Positions 46,516 to 56,510 of a DNA stretch of 64,000 bases are shown one piece after another. The number at the start of each line of letters is the position of its first letter. The stretch's first letter is position 1. Origin of the DNA: Eulemur rufifrons. Its lineage: Eukaryota > Chordata > Mammalia > Primates > Lemuridae. Made by a program: the position numbers and the translations under genes. Below the pieces are notes generated by a model, which was not told the origin of the DNA, made no database searches, and saw only the letters and a program-made list of their open reading frames with translations. The DNA lies in the NCBI RefSeq assembly GCF_041146395.1, contig NC_090989.1, positions 285,311,343 through 285,375,342 of the forward strand, given 5' to 3'.

Positions 46516-46996
46516 AAAGAAGATGAGGATTGTGAAGAGTGTGGGCGAGGGGCCTCGCATGTCCAGGGAGTGTTGGTGAGACAGGAATTCTCACGGGCCT
46601 GTGGTCGGAAGGACACCTCCAGCCCGGCGGGGAGGGGTTTCAGCACCTTGGAGAGAGACCCGGCCACACCTGGATTGCGCCGCAGGAACCAGGAACCAGG
46701 AACCAGGAGGACCTCAGAGCCTCTCTGGGCTCTGCCTGCTCTTTTCCTGTGGCCAAAGCAGGGCCGATGCTTGGGGAGACCTCCCAGGACTTTGCCCCTC
46801 TGGCCAGGTGCCCGCAGGGTCCCCTGGCAAGGGGCACGTTCCTCCAGAGGCTGTGCACCTGAGGGATGGCCCAGCCAGGCAGAGAGGGAGGGACGCGGCA
46901 AGGGGCCCTGGCAATAGGCAGCGCCGGTGCAGCTAGGAGGCCTGGGGCCTTCCTGCCCTCCCCAGGACCTGAGAAGGCTCCCGCCCCTCTGGGCCC
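46516..46996. other. Intergenic, short tandem 'ggaacca' triplet, otherwise nothing
   Basis: The 7-mer 'aggaacc' occurs three times in a row at about 46684-46704. No gene, RNA or named repeat otherwise. Confidence 0.6.
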
Positions 46997-47425
46997 CACA
47001 GAGAATCGGAGTGGCCGGGACCTCCTGACGCCTGGTTTCCAGAAGGCCAGACGCTCTTGGCCAAGATGGCACTTGTGGAACTTGCAGCCATTTGCCGCAG
47101 GGTCCCCAGGACCTGGGACTTCCCAGCCGGGCCCGCACAGGGAGGAGGGATGCTCTGGCACCCACATTCTCGCCGGGGGTGGCATTGCCCCCAAACCCCT
47201 AGGAGAGCTGCTTGTCATTCTTGTCACCGGGAGGCAGGGGCTGTGCGATTGGTGTCTAGTGCCCGGGAACCAGGACACTAAATATCACTCCTGTGAGACA
47301 CAGCCCTGCCCCCAACGGACCTTCCACCCACAACGCCCTGTGACAAATTGCTGCAAGTTCCACAAATGCCATTTCAGCGAAGAGCACACAGCCTTCCGGA
47401 AACCAGGCCACTCAGATTCCCTGTG
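46997..47425. repeat. Imperfect inverted repeat flanking a hAT-like relic
   Basis: The left arm 46997-47102 and right arm 47336-47425 are reverse complements with substitutions. For example, left 'ttgtggaacttgcagccatt' pairs with right 'attgctgcaagttccacaa'. The left arm has about 16 extra bases after 'agtggcc'. The spacer (about 47150-47330: 'ggtgtctagtgcccgggaac', 'aggacactaaatatcactcc', 'gagacacagccctgccccca') resembles a hAT-Charlie MITE. Whether the arms belong to the same element is unresolved. Confidence 0.65.
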
Positions 47426-47715
47426 ACATTGTTCCCAGGGAGGTTTAAAGACATCCGGTTACAGTAAAACTCTGTCCAGACTCAGTAATTTTCACCCAGG
47501 GTTACTGGGGTGCCATGAGCACAGCACCACCGCCCCAGCGGCACCCCGAGGCCGGCGGGCACCCTGAGCCCCAGGGCCCTGCGTGACGGTGCTCTGGTTG
47601 CCGGCAGGGGAACCTGGGGACAAATCGCATTTCTTTATACATCATCGATACTATTGTTCTGAAAACGAGTTGTGACAGTGTCCCACGAGAATGAAAATAT
47701 AACTCACAGCCCTTC
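47426..47715. other. Intergenic, no recognised feature
   Basis: About 290 bp. It has a small A/T-rich pocket at 47620-47705 and nothing else that I can support. Confidence 0.4.
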
Positions 47716-47723
47716 CCTTAGTG

Positions 47724-47883
47724 CTTCAGTCCCCAAGCCCCCGGCCTCGGACCGGTGCCGGTCTGTGTCCTGTTAGGGACTGGCCGCCGGAGCTCCACCT
47801 CCTCCAACACCCCACTCCCCGTCCGTGGGAAAATCGTCTTCCGTGAAACCGGTCCCTGGTGCCACAAAGGTTGGGGTCCGCTG
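47724..47883 (+). mobile_element. MER1-type hAT element, internally deleted, with 8-bp target duplication
   Basis: Begins with a degraded terminus 'cttcagtcccc', contains 'ggaccggtgccggtctgtgt' and 'cctgttagggactgg', and ends 'gaaaccggtccctggtgcca' then 'aaggttggggtccgctg'. The direct repeat 'ccttagtg' at 47716-47723 and 47884-47891 is the 8-bp duplication expected of hAT transposition. At 160 bp it lacks much of the interior present at 13884-14252. Confidence 0.88.
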
Positions 47884-47891
47884 CCTTAGTG

Positions 47892-48435
47892 GATCTCGCT
47901 TTGTAAATACATGTCATCTCCAGGGTGAACCCACGTCACAGGCCCCCCAACACGAGTTCATTCATTCATTCATCCAAAACAATCAAACGAAGCACATCTG
48001 ACGACCTGCCCTCGCTGCACCGGGGCTGGGGGGCAGGAACGATAAGGCCCGGCTGTCCTCGAGGAGGAGGGGACAGAAGTAGACACAAGGGGAATGGGGT
48101 GCTCCACGCTCTGGCCCCAGGGACACTGAGCACGGGGCCGCGAGGGGCCCCTGACTGGAGCCAGCAGGGGCAGCACCACAGAGGGAGCTGGGTGGCATCG
48201 GGGGGGCAGGGCAGAGGTGAGCAAGCCCAGGGTGGCGGGAGCTGGTCTCCCCCGAGGCTGATGGGGCCCAGGCTGGGGGCCAGGAGGCCAGGGGTGGAGG
48301 TGGCGCCGGGTCCCAGGAGAAAGGACGGGGCCTGGGGAGGGCCCCCCACTCGCCACCACCCTGTCTCTGAAAGGGAGGCGTCGGAGGAGGAGGAGGGGGA
48401 GGCGGGGGAGGGGCCGCTTCCCACATGAGCGACTG
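47892..48435. other. Intergenic, GC-rich, nothing recognised
   Basis: About 540 bp with a short 'cattcattcattcat' run near 47960. Overlapping open frames are compositional. Confidence 0.5.
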
Positions 48436-48439
48436 TGGA

Positions 48440-48560
48440 AGGGAGTCAGGAAATCTGATTTTCCAGTTTAATATGTATTAGTGAATTGCTGCGGCTCCTC
48501 GGGCACTCGAGTGGCCTGTAATTGCGTTAAGGGAGAGGAGCCGCAGGGAAGCCGCCGGGG
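48440..48560. promoter_or_regulatory. Small candidate conserved element
   Basis: 'ctgattttccagtttaatat', 'gtattagtgaattgctgcgg' and 'gcctgtaattgcgttaaggg' are non-repetitive and homeodomain-core rich. Weak evidence. Confidence 0.3.
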
Positions 48561-48714
48561 GCTCCGCTCCTCTGTCCAGCCCTGGTGCCCTCATCTCTGC
48601 TCCGTCCAAACAGAAGCTCCAAACGTCAGGCCTGTGGGTCCTGCTGCTTCGTCCTTCCAGATCCGAAGTGGCAGAGGTGGTGTAGGAACCCCAGCTCTGG
48701 GCTGGGCCAGCCTG

Positions 48715-48860
48715 GGCTCCAGTCCGGATTTGCTCCTTCCATTTTACAGATGAGGAAATTGAGGCCCAGAGAGGTTGAGTAATTTGCCCAAGATCAAACA
48801 GCAAGCAAACAGAGTTGAAATTGGTGTCTGCCTGACTCCACGGCTGTGCTTCCCACCTCG
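48715..48860 (-). repeat. MIR, antisense
   Basis: 'cattttacagatgaggaaat', 'gaggcccagagaggttgagt' and 'aatttgcccaagatcaaaca' are the reverse complement of the MIR core. One of the best preserved MIRs here. Confidence 0.88.
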
Positions 48861-49125
48861 GCACCTCGATCGCAGGGGACAAGACTCTCGTGGCCCAACC
48901 CACAGGGGCTGCCAGGACACGGGAACTGCAGACGGGTGGCTTGTAAACTGTTAGGTGCCGAGAGGAGGGGAAGGGCAGCCCACCAACTGCTCATTCAGCT
49001 GTGGTTTCTATGGGCCGACTGCAGGGCAGGACCCGGTGGCCGGGCGACCTGGCATCCCCTATGCCCTGCATGGTGGTGGGGACTGGCCCTGCCGTGTCAC
49101 CGAGTCCCCAGCCCCTGGCCGACAA
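48861..49125. other. Intergenic, nothing recognised
   Basis: GC-rich with no supported features. Confidence 0.5.
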
Positions 49126-49129
49126 GAAC

Positions 49130-49440
49130 AGTCACCACCATTTCATTATTTCGGGGGCTGCAAAATTACTATTCATAACAGCAACTTAAAAATGAAATAA
49201 TAAGTCTGTCCTTTCGAAAAGCAAATTGTGGTGCCGGAATATTCATGAGCTGTGACTTCATGGGAAGTGGCAGCCAGGAGATTATCATTTGGTTAAGTCA
49301 GCACTGAAGGAATTTAGGGAAACACACTTGTCAGTCTGAGGAAGCGGGTGATTAATACTTTCCTGTTTGCGGGGCCCCTTAAGAGGCGCATTTTTAATGT
49401 AATAACTAATCAACCTTGGGATCACTCACACTCCGCAGGC
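49130..49440. promoter_or_regulatory. Candidate conserved non-coding element
   Basis: About 300 bp of A/T-rich, non-repetitive sequence: 'gcaaaattactattcataac', 'ccggaatattcatgagctgt', 'gagattatcatttggttaag', 'gtgattaatactttcctgtt' and 'atgtaataactaatcaacct'. Many ATTA/TAAT cores and no coding pattern. Enhancer-like by composition only. Confidence 0.4.
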
Positions 49441-49674
49441 TCCGACACCTTGGCTTCTAGAGGGCGGGAGTGTGGCCACCCCCTGTCCCCCGGGTCCCAT
49501 TCCCATTCTGCACACAGGGACACTCCAAACTGACCTCCCTTCGGGAGCCGAGAGCAGGAGGCCAAACCTCGTGGGAGGCTTATCTGGTGAGGATGGGGTG
49601 GGCCCGCCCTGGCACGGACAGGGCAGGGGTGACGAAGAGCTGCCCTTGTGCGTGCCCGTGACCCCTCGTTTGGT

Positions 49675-50065
49675 GCGCTGAGTTGGGTAGGGTCCCCCAA
49701 AACTCATGTCCACCTGCAACCTTATTTGCAGGTGTACTTAGTTAAGGATCTGGAGCCAGGTCATCCTGGACTCAGGGCGGCCCTGTGTCCAATGACCGGT
49801 GTCCTTGTCACAGAAAGGCAGAGGGAGGTGTGGGGCAGAGGAGAGGCTGCGTGAAGACGGAGGCAGAGGCTGGAGCGCTGTGGCCGCAGCGAGGGACACC
49901 GAGGACTGAGGACTGCGGCAGAAGCCGGCCGATTCCTGGGAGGACCCTCCCGCAGAGCCCCCGGCGGGGACCAGGCCTCCGGCTCTGCACGTCCGGCCTC
50001 CAACGGTGAGTGAGTGCCAGTGCGTTTCTGTGGTTTTGAGGCCCTGGTTTGGGCACCCTGTTGTG
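49675..50065 (+). mobile_element. MLT1-like (ERVL-MaLR) LTR relic
   Basis: 'ggtcccccaaaactcatgtc', 'tggactcagggcggccctgt', 'atgaccggtgtccttgtcac' and 'acgtccggcctccaacggtg', ending 'gcaccctgttgtggcagccg', follow an MLT1 LTR in order. It is a solitary LTR with no internal retroviral genes. Confidence 0.7.
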
Positions 50066-50525
50066 GCAGCCGCAGCCCCTCCCACCGCGGGCGGCCTTTG
50101 CAGGGGAGCTGCAGAGCAGAGGAGGGGCCTGGGGAAGGGCGGGGCCGTGTCCTGAGAACCCTGGGACCCCCAGGACTGGCAGGGCGGGGCCTGGTGCTGG
50201 CCCTTGCAGTGAGCAGGACAAGTGACCAGATGCTGGTCACAGCCCCCAACCCCGGATCTCCCGCTGCAGGGGGTGGGACCAGAGCTGCGCTTTCAAACTA
50301 AGTTCCCCAGCACACCCCCTTCCTCCCTCTCGCTGCCTAGAGAACCCTTAGCCGTCCTTTAGGGCCCATTCCCAGGGCCCCTCCTCGGGGGTGCTGCCCC
50401 AGCAGTCTGTGTCCTCAGAGCTCCACACACCCCCGACGGGGCAGGTCAGCGCCTGCCCCCAGCCCGGGCTCCAGTGTGGAGCCCTGCGGTGTTTGTGGAG
50501 GCAGTGACGCCAGGCCCCGGAGGTC
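50066..50525. other. Intergenic, nothing recognised
   Basis: About 460 bp of GC-rich DNA without supported features. Confidence 0.5.
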
Positions 50526-50529
50526 CTGG

Positions 50530-50715
50530 GTCTCATACACGCATATGCACATGTACACACATGTACACCCCCCACACATGAACACACACGCACATACACA
50601 GGCATGTGCACATACAGGCGCGCACACACAGGTGCACACACAGGCATGCAAACACAGAGGTGCACAAACAGGCATGTACACACACACAGGTGCACACACA
50701 GGTGCACACTCACCC
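50530..50715 (+). repeat. (CA)n-rich degenerate microsatellite
   Basis: Runs of CA mixed with 'aggtgcacacacaggcatg' units of roughly 18-20 bp ('caggtgcacacacaggcatg', 'caggtgcacacacaggtgca'). The tract has partly evolved into a minisatellite. It produces spurious open frames rich in Cys/Val or His/Thr. Confidence 0.88.
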
Positions 50716-52354
50716 CCCACTTGCCCTCTCTGAGCAGGACAATGGCTCATCTCTGCCCTCTCGTGGCCACCTCTAGGCACTGCGACCAGGCGGCTGCTCT
50801 CTTGGAGGGTCTCTGGCTGGGTCAGGGAAGCCTGCCCCATCTGGCTGCAGGTAAGACACAGGGGACCTGGCCAGGCAGGGGTTGCAGGGTGGGGGGTCCT
50901 TAGCAGCCACCACCCAGGGCAGCCCGGGATCTTCTGGGGAACTCTTGGTGCCGGGCAGGAGCCGGGGCCGGGCTGGGGCGGCCAGCTCACTCCGGGGTGC
51001 CGGGATGGGGGTGTAGCCAGCAGACGGGAAGAGGACCCCCTGAGAACAACAGGGACAGAGACTGTCCCAGAGGGCTGACAGCATGGCGCAACATGAACTG
51101 CGAGCCCTGCTCCTGGGGCTGCGTGGTCGGGGGTGAGCAGGGTGTCCAGCGTGGAGGGCAGTGGGCTCTCCTGGAGACGCCCCCGCATTGTGGCCCTGCG
51201 GCCCCAGCCTGGTCCTCATGGCCCCAGGAAGTCTCAGAGCACCCGGAAGCCCTCTGAGCTCCTTTTCTGCCTGAACTGGCCGAGCTGGTTTCTGTTGCGG
51301 CAATGAGGAGCCCCCTGGAGCGCTGGCCGGGAGTCCCCCTCCCAACCCCCCACAGGGAGCTCGGGGCTCCCTCTCCAGCAGGCTGGGGGCTCCTCAGCTG
51401 CCTGCTTCCTGCTGCACCTCAGGCCTGCGTGGCACCCGGCGCACCGGAGGTGCTGGACAGGCACAAGCTGGAGCAATGGACCAGTGCCCCAGAAGCAGAG
51501 CCGAGCGGAAGCTGGGGCACACAGTGTGTCCTGGAGACCAGGGGGAGGCAGCATCGGGCGGGGGGAAGCCGAGCCCAGAGAGCCTGTGCCAGCTGGTGGG
51601 GGCGGGCTCTGGGGCGTGTCCCCACCGCAGGACCTGGGAGGGGGCTGGGTCTGTACGCCCCGCTCGGCTCAGCCACTCAGGAGTAGCTTCCAAGGTGGCG
51701 TCTGCTGCTGGGGCAGCAGGAACTCCCTTGGAGGGGACCTCGGGTGGCGTCTCTGTGTGCACACCAAAGCCATAGAAGAGGAAACCGAGGCCTCTTGACC
51801 GGGAAGGGACAGGGCGCGGGTTCGAAGCTTGTTGATTTGACTCTGGAACCCCATCTAGGACACTCGCTCGGAGAGTCAGCGCCTGGTCCCCAGGGAAGGG
51901 ACTGGCTCCCGGCATCTCCGGGCACCTGCTGCTCTTCTCCGGTGTTCTGGGGGCCAGAGAATCACCACCGACTGGCCGCTGGCCTGGGCAGCAGCCGCCA
52001 CCGACGCGGGGACCACTTACACTGACCTCCAGCCTCCTGGGAAATATTTTGCCAACGTGCTCACTGTGCTGAGTGGGGGGTGGGGGCTTTGCTGAGACTC
52101 AGGACTGCAGATGCCGGGCCCACGAGGCAAGGCTGGGCCTGGCTGATGTGGCTGGTGGGGACATAGCAAGCTGCTTTTGCCACACACAGCGCGAGGACCA
52201 GGCCCCTACACGGAAGGGGACAGCATTAGAACAGAAAAGGCCGACAGTCCTGACAGCAGCGGCCGGTGCCGAGGGGCCTCCGGGCTGCACCTGAGGGTCC
52301 TGTCGTCAGCAGCCGCACCTCCAGGGCAGGGCAGGTAGCCTCTGCGGTGGGCCG
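50716..52354. other. Intergenic, GC-rich, no gene recognised
   Basis: About 1.6 kb with no recognised coding exon, RNA gene or named repeat. Confidence 0.5.
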
Positions 52355-52745
52355 GGTGGTACCCCCAGGAGATGCGTCTGTGTCCTGACCCTGGAACTGT
52401 GCATGGGACCTTATGTGGGAAAAAGGCCTTTGTAGGCAGAATTCAGGATCTTGAGAGAAGGTCGTCCTGGCTCAGGGTCGGCCCCAATCCAGGGGCGAGT
52501 GTCCCAGGGGATACACGGAGGAGACATGGGGAGAAGTGAGAAAGACGGAGGCAGGGGCTGGAGTGACAGGGGCTGGAGTGGCGAGGCCACAAGCTAAGGA
52601 TGCTGGGGGGGGGCAGAGGCTGAAGGCGCAGGGAGAGCCCTCCCCTGGAGCACCTTGATTTCAGACTTCTGGCCTCCAGAACCGAGAGAGATTACTATTG
52701 TTTCAGGACACCCCGTTGTGGCCATTTGTTACAGGAAGCGAATAC
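52355..52745 (+). mobile_element. Second MLT1-like (ERVL-MaLR) LTR relic
   Basis: 'gtgtcctgaccctggaactg', 'gcatgggaccttatgtggga', 'gacggaggcaggggctggag', 'ttcagacttctggcctccag', 'aaccgagagagattactatt' and 'ccgttgtggccatttgttac' follow the MLT1 LTR. It contains a local 14-bp duplication 'ggggctggagtg'. A solo LTR in the same orientation as 49675-50065. Confidence 0.8.
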
Positions 52746-53955
52746 AGCCTCACACCTCATCAGAACGGAGGGGCACAGCAGGAGGCCTGGGAGTTCTTCC
52801 TCACAAACCTCCACTCTCCCCAGGGGATTGCAAGGCCATCTGCCAACACTGCCTGCAGGGCCTGTGTGGAGGTCCCTGTGGCAGGGCCACCCCCACGCTA
52901 TGCAGCACATGCAGGGAGGCTGGGAAAGGATTTCATGCCAAGAGGGGGAATTCAGATTTTTCCTGTTGGAAGTTGGGGTGCCATTGGGGTCACAGCCTTG
53001 GCCCCTTCTCAGCTGACCCTCTGCCCTGCTGCCTCCCTCCAGCCTCAGCCTCTGCCTCTGCCCACCCTGTGCCCAGCCCGGAATGCGCCCATCTCCCCCT
53101 AAACAAACCGCAGAGCCCTCCCCACACAGGTGCACCCTCACTCTCTGTTCTCAGCCAGCCTTCTGGGAGGTGGAGAGGGCATGTCCATGGCACCACTGGT
53201 GGCCTCCATGTCCCCACTCTTTGCCCTGTCATCTTGGCCCAGCCTCTTTGACTTTGGACTTGGACTCAGGACTTGCTCTGTCCTGGAGATGCCAGCGCTG
53301 TGGCACAAGAAGAGGCTGGAAATGCCCCCATGTGGGTCCTACACACGCCCGTGGGCACGAGCCCAGGGCAACCTTCAGGGCAGTGGGAGGCCACACAGAT
53401 GAGGGGACCATGGGTTGGCCCAGGCCACCCGAGAGCAGCCCGTCTGCCAGTTGATGGCGAACACCTGATGGGTGCAGCTGTGAGAACTGACGGAGAGTTG
53501 TTAACTGCTGAGTTTTAGGGCGGTTTTGTTACATACATCACTGTGGCTGTAGATGCCAGACCCACACCAACCAGGCTCGTGTCCCCAGGCCCCCTGCCCG
53601 GCCCCGAGGACACTCCCTGAGATGACAGGATATTTCCAGCTCTCCCACAGGCCCCTTTTGCACACACGCTAAGAGCTTTCCTGCTATCTTTTTCTTGGGT
53701 TTCTTCATGGGCTTCCCTACATGTGAGGCAGGGTGGGCACCCTCTTAGTTCTGGCGTCTGCTGCCGTGTTGACAACAGGCCAATCCCTCTCCTGGGCTTC
53801 AGTGCTGTAGGCTCAGCTGCCCCTGGCCACCTCCACATGAGTGTCCCCTGCACACACAGGGCCCCTGCCCAAAGTGAGCTGAGCACCTTCCCACTGCACG
53901 GGCCCTCCTCCCCTCCTTCAAGGGGTGGCCCTGCCCTGTACCTGTCACCAGGGCT
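52746..53955. other. Intergenic, no gene recognised
   Basis: About 1.2 kb of moderate GC. Open frames lack domains, and no named repeat is identified with confidence. Confidence 0.5.
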
Positions 53956-53959
53956 TGAG

Positions 53960-54740
53960 CCTTCATGTCAGCCTTGATTTCCCTCTGGTCTCCACCCTCC
54001 CTTCATCAGAGGCACTGCCAAATCCTGCCCACCCTACACCCCACAGGCCATCCGAACCTGTCCTCCTTGCTCCATTGTCTCAGCCCAGGCCCTCAGCATC
54101 GCTCCCTGGAAGGACGCAGTAGCTTCCCGACTTTTTCCCTTCCAGCCTGCCCCCTGCCACCTCCTCTGTGCCCATCCAGTCACCTACTACCATCCCCTCA
54201 GTCTGCACCTGAGCCCTCCAGCTGCCCCGCCCTCCACCCCGATGATGCAGGAGCTCTGGGATACTCCTCACTTTCTTCACACATTGCACTCGATTCCTTC
54301 CTGCAGGTCTTTGCTCCTGTTCCTGTCCACTCCTCCTCCCGGGTCACCCTGCACCTGTCACCACTGCCCCCTCCCAGCCCTGCTAGTCTCGGGGTCCCTA
54401 ACAGTCCACACTTCCACTTCCTGAGTTAAAAATGCCCATTCCAGGCCCATACCCTGGTCTCTGCTCTTAATCATTACTGTAGTCTCACTGGGTAGCAGAG
54501 GCTGTGGCTCGTGGGAGGCAATTAGTAGAAGCCCAACCAGACAAACGGAATTTGGACAAGATCGGAATGACCATAAAGAACAAAAATGAGGAAGTGTGTG
54601 CAGAATGGTGTGGAGAGAGTACATGCCTGGAGGTGGGAGATACTGAGACCACCCCTCACGTAGACTGCTGGCCTCTGAGAACGGCAACTGTGTCTTACTC
54701 ATCTTTGCTCACTCAGTAAAGGGTTTTTGAAAGACCGAGA
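53960..54740 (+). repeat. LINE-2 3' fragment, sense
   Basis: 'gttgattt'-like start, 'actgccaaatcctgcccacc', 'ttcctgcaggtctttgctcc' and 'aacggcaactgtgtcttact' with 'catctttgctcactcagtaa' follow the L2 ORF2 end and 3' UTR in order. About 780 bp and diverged, with no intact ORF. Confidence 0.6.
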
Positions 54741-55565
54741 TGAGTGAGCACAGGTCAGTCAACGGTCAGGGTCTGGCCCAAACTGCGGCATTCATATTTA
54801 TCACCATGGTAAGGCAGACTTTATTTAGGACCACTGAGATAGCTACAGAGACCAGAGCAACCGGGTCTTGTGAAGGAGATTGGGCTCATCGCTGAACACC
54901 CCACGGGCCAGTGGGAATCTACAGCCAGGGAACAGGGTGGGGGTCAATGGATGGAAACTACGAGGAGGAGACATCAGGGTGAGGAGGATTTTGCTGCAGA
55001 TGGCCAGGGTGACCAGACATCCCTGGGGACGGTGGAGGATGAAGAACCGGATCAGACATGGAGGGTGACCCAACGTCGAGGGTGGGATGTCTTGGCTAAA
55101 CTGATTTAGCAGGTGCTTTGCCAAAGCGGGATTTTACAAGGAAGCGCACCCATGGGCCTAGGAGAAGGTTCGGGAGCCTGACTCAATCTGGCCAAGCAGA
55201 GACTCTGAGTCCACCTGGACCCCGGTGCCTGTGGGGCAGCTTCCAGCCGCGCCGGGGCCCCCCACACCCAGCCTTGTGCGGACTCGTGCTCCTCCTGCCT
55301 GGGGGTTGCATCTCCTCGCGTCCCGGGGGTGGACGGGGCCGGCCCCAACAGTTCCCAGGGGACCCCACTTTGGGGACCTCCGCTCCAGGGCAGTGCGGTT
55401 CGTTGGAAACATCACAGCAGCCACATGCACGATGTTAAACGTTTCAGCAGCCGGATCTCAAAACGTAAAACGAAACACGTCAGGTTTATTTTAACAGGTA
55501 TTAAAATTAACCCAATAATCCAAAATATTATTTCAACGTGCACTGAATACACAATCGTCACTGAC
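54741..55565. other. Upstream flank of UBAC1, nothing recognised
   Basis: About 820 bp. GC rises from about 55200. A short A/T-rich stretch at 55430-55560 ('acaggtattaaaattaaccc', 'ccaaaatattatttcaacgt') lies immediately before the CpG island. Confidence 0.5.
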
Positions 55566-55569
55566 GTAT

Positions 55570-55970
55570 CCTGCTGCCTCGCGACACCGGCGCGGACCTG
55601 GCCGTCGGAGCCGAAGTGCCGGCGAGGGAGCGACCTGGGAACCTCAGCTCCCGGCGCGCTCCGGGCGCGCCCCCTTACGTACTTCCGGCGCGCAGGAGTG
55701 CGGCGCCTGCAGAGAACTGCATCTCCCGGCATGCGCCGGGCGGGCCTCGTTGCGTACTTCCGGTGCGGCGGCTGCGGCGGCGGGAGCGAGGCGACCGCTC
55801 AGGCCGCGCTGGTGACGGGCGGCCGGGCGGCCGGGAGCCGGGCGGGGCGGCGGCGGCGCGGCCCAGCGAAGGCGCGCGCGGGCGGCCTGGCCCCGCCCCC
55901 GCCCCGCCCGCCCGCCCGGTGACCTTCACGGGCCCGGGCGGCGGGCGCAGGCCCTGGTGGCGGCGGCGGG
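55570..55970 (+). promoter_or_regulatory. UBAC1: UBAC1 CpG-island promoter and 5' UTR
   Basis: Dense CpG, no TATA box and several housekeeping-type sites just upstream of the UBAC1 start codon. ETS cores 'acttccgg' lie at 55680-55687 and 55755-55762. A ZNF143/THAP11-like site 'aactgcatctcccggcatgc' lies at 55714-55733. GC-boxes such as 'ccccgcccccgccccgcccg' lie near 55892-55911. Initiation is probably within 55760-55900, giving a short GC-rich 5' UTR. The two ETS sites lie in a 75-bp tandem duplication (separate entry). The exact TSS is not determined. Confidence 0.85.
55641..55790 (+). repeat. UBAC1: 75-bp imperfect tandem duplication in the UBAC1 promoter
   Basis: Two adjacent 75-bp units (55641-55715, 55716-55790) align without gaps. 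By hand count, 34 of 41 positions match across 55647-55687 versus 55722-55762. Shared core pieces are 'ctcccggc', 'ccgggcg' and 'cgtacttccgg'. Outside this core the similarity drops. Confidence 0.75.
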
Positions 55971-56108
55971 ATGTTCGTGCAGGAGGAGAAGATCTTCGCG
56001 GGCAAGGTGCTGCGGCTCCACATCTGCGCGGCCGACGGCGCCGAGTGGCTGGAGGAGGCGACCGAGGACACCTCGGTGGAGAAGCTCAAGGAGCGCTGCC
56101 TCAAGCAC
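55971..56108 (+). CDS. UBAC1: UBAC1 coding exon 1 (start of ubiquitin-like domain)
   Basis: The ATG at 55971 has the context 'cggcgggatgt' and begins [20 protein letters not shown], the known UBAC1 N-terminus. The exon encodes exactly 46 codons, ending KERCLKH, and the donor 'gtaagg' begins at 56109 (phase 0). UBAC1 (KPC2) is the non-catalytic subunit of the KPC ubiquitin ligase. It partners RNF123 (KPC1), helps deliver p27Kip1 and other substrates to the proteasome, and acts in the cytoplasm. The N-terminal region is ubiquitin-like, and the UBA domains lie in later exons outside the window. Only one residue (Ala for Ser in HICAADG) differs from remembered human. An in-frame upstream start is not needed. 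Reading through the donor gives unrelated Pro-rich sequence. Confidence 0.97.
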
Positions 56109-56379
56109 GTAAGGCCGGTCTCCTGCGACTCCGCCCCGCTCCTCGGCCCTCTCCCCATCCTGCCCCCTCGCCTCGCCCCCGCCCCGCCCCGCCCCGGGAC
56201 TCCTGCCTCGACGGCGGACCCTCGGCTCGATCCCGGACTCTCCTCCTCGACGTCAGGCCCGCCGCCCGGTCCGCAGCTCCCAGGCTGTGTCTTCTCCGGG
56301 GTGGAGGCAGCGCCTCCTGTCCCTTTTCTCAACTACCTCCCTTCTAGCGCCCCAGCACCTCTGGACACTTTTCCCCGAG

Positions 56380-56510
56380 CCAGCCACCAGGCCGAGCGCT
56401 CTACAAGTCACCCTCTCATTTAACTCTACCGCTACTCTGGGAGAGAGGAGCAGGCAGGGAAACTGAGACTGGGAGAGGTGAAGTCGCCGACGGTGCAGGC
56501 CTCACGGTTT
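56380..56510 (-). repeat. MIR relic, antisense
   Basis: 'gagcgctctacaagtcaccc', 'ctcatttaactctaccgcta' and 'agggaaactgagactgggag' are the reverse complement of the MIR 3' half and core. Confidence 0.6.

Noticed and set aside
50530..50715. Possible CRISPR-like repeat array from recurring 'caggtgcacacacagg' units
   Set aside because: The units lack unique spacers of constant length, are a degenerate CA repeat and lie in a vertebrate genome.
55799..56332. A minus-strand open frame over the UBAC1 CpG island, suggesting a divergent gene
   Set aside because: Arg/Pro/Ala-rich shadow of exon 1 and GC-boxes. Bidirectional transcription is common at CpG islands, but nothing shows a coding product.
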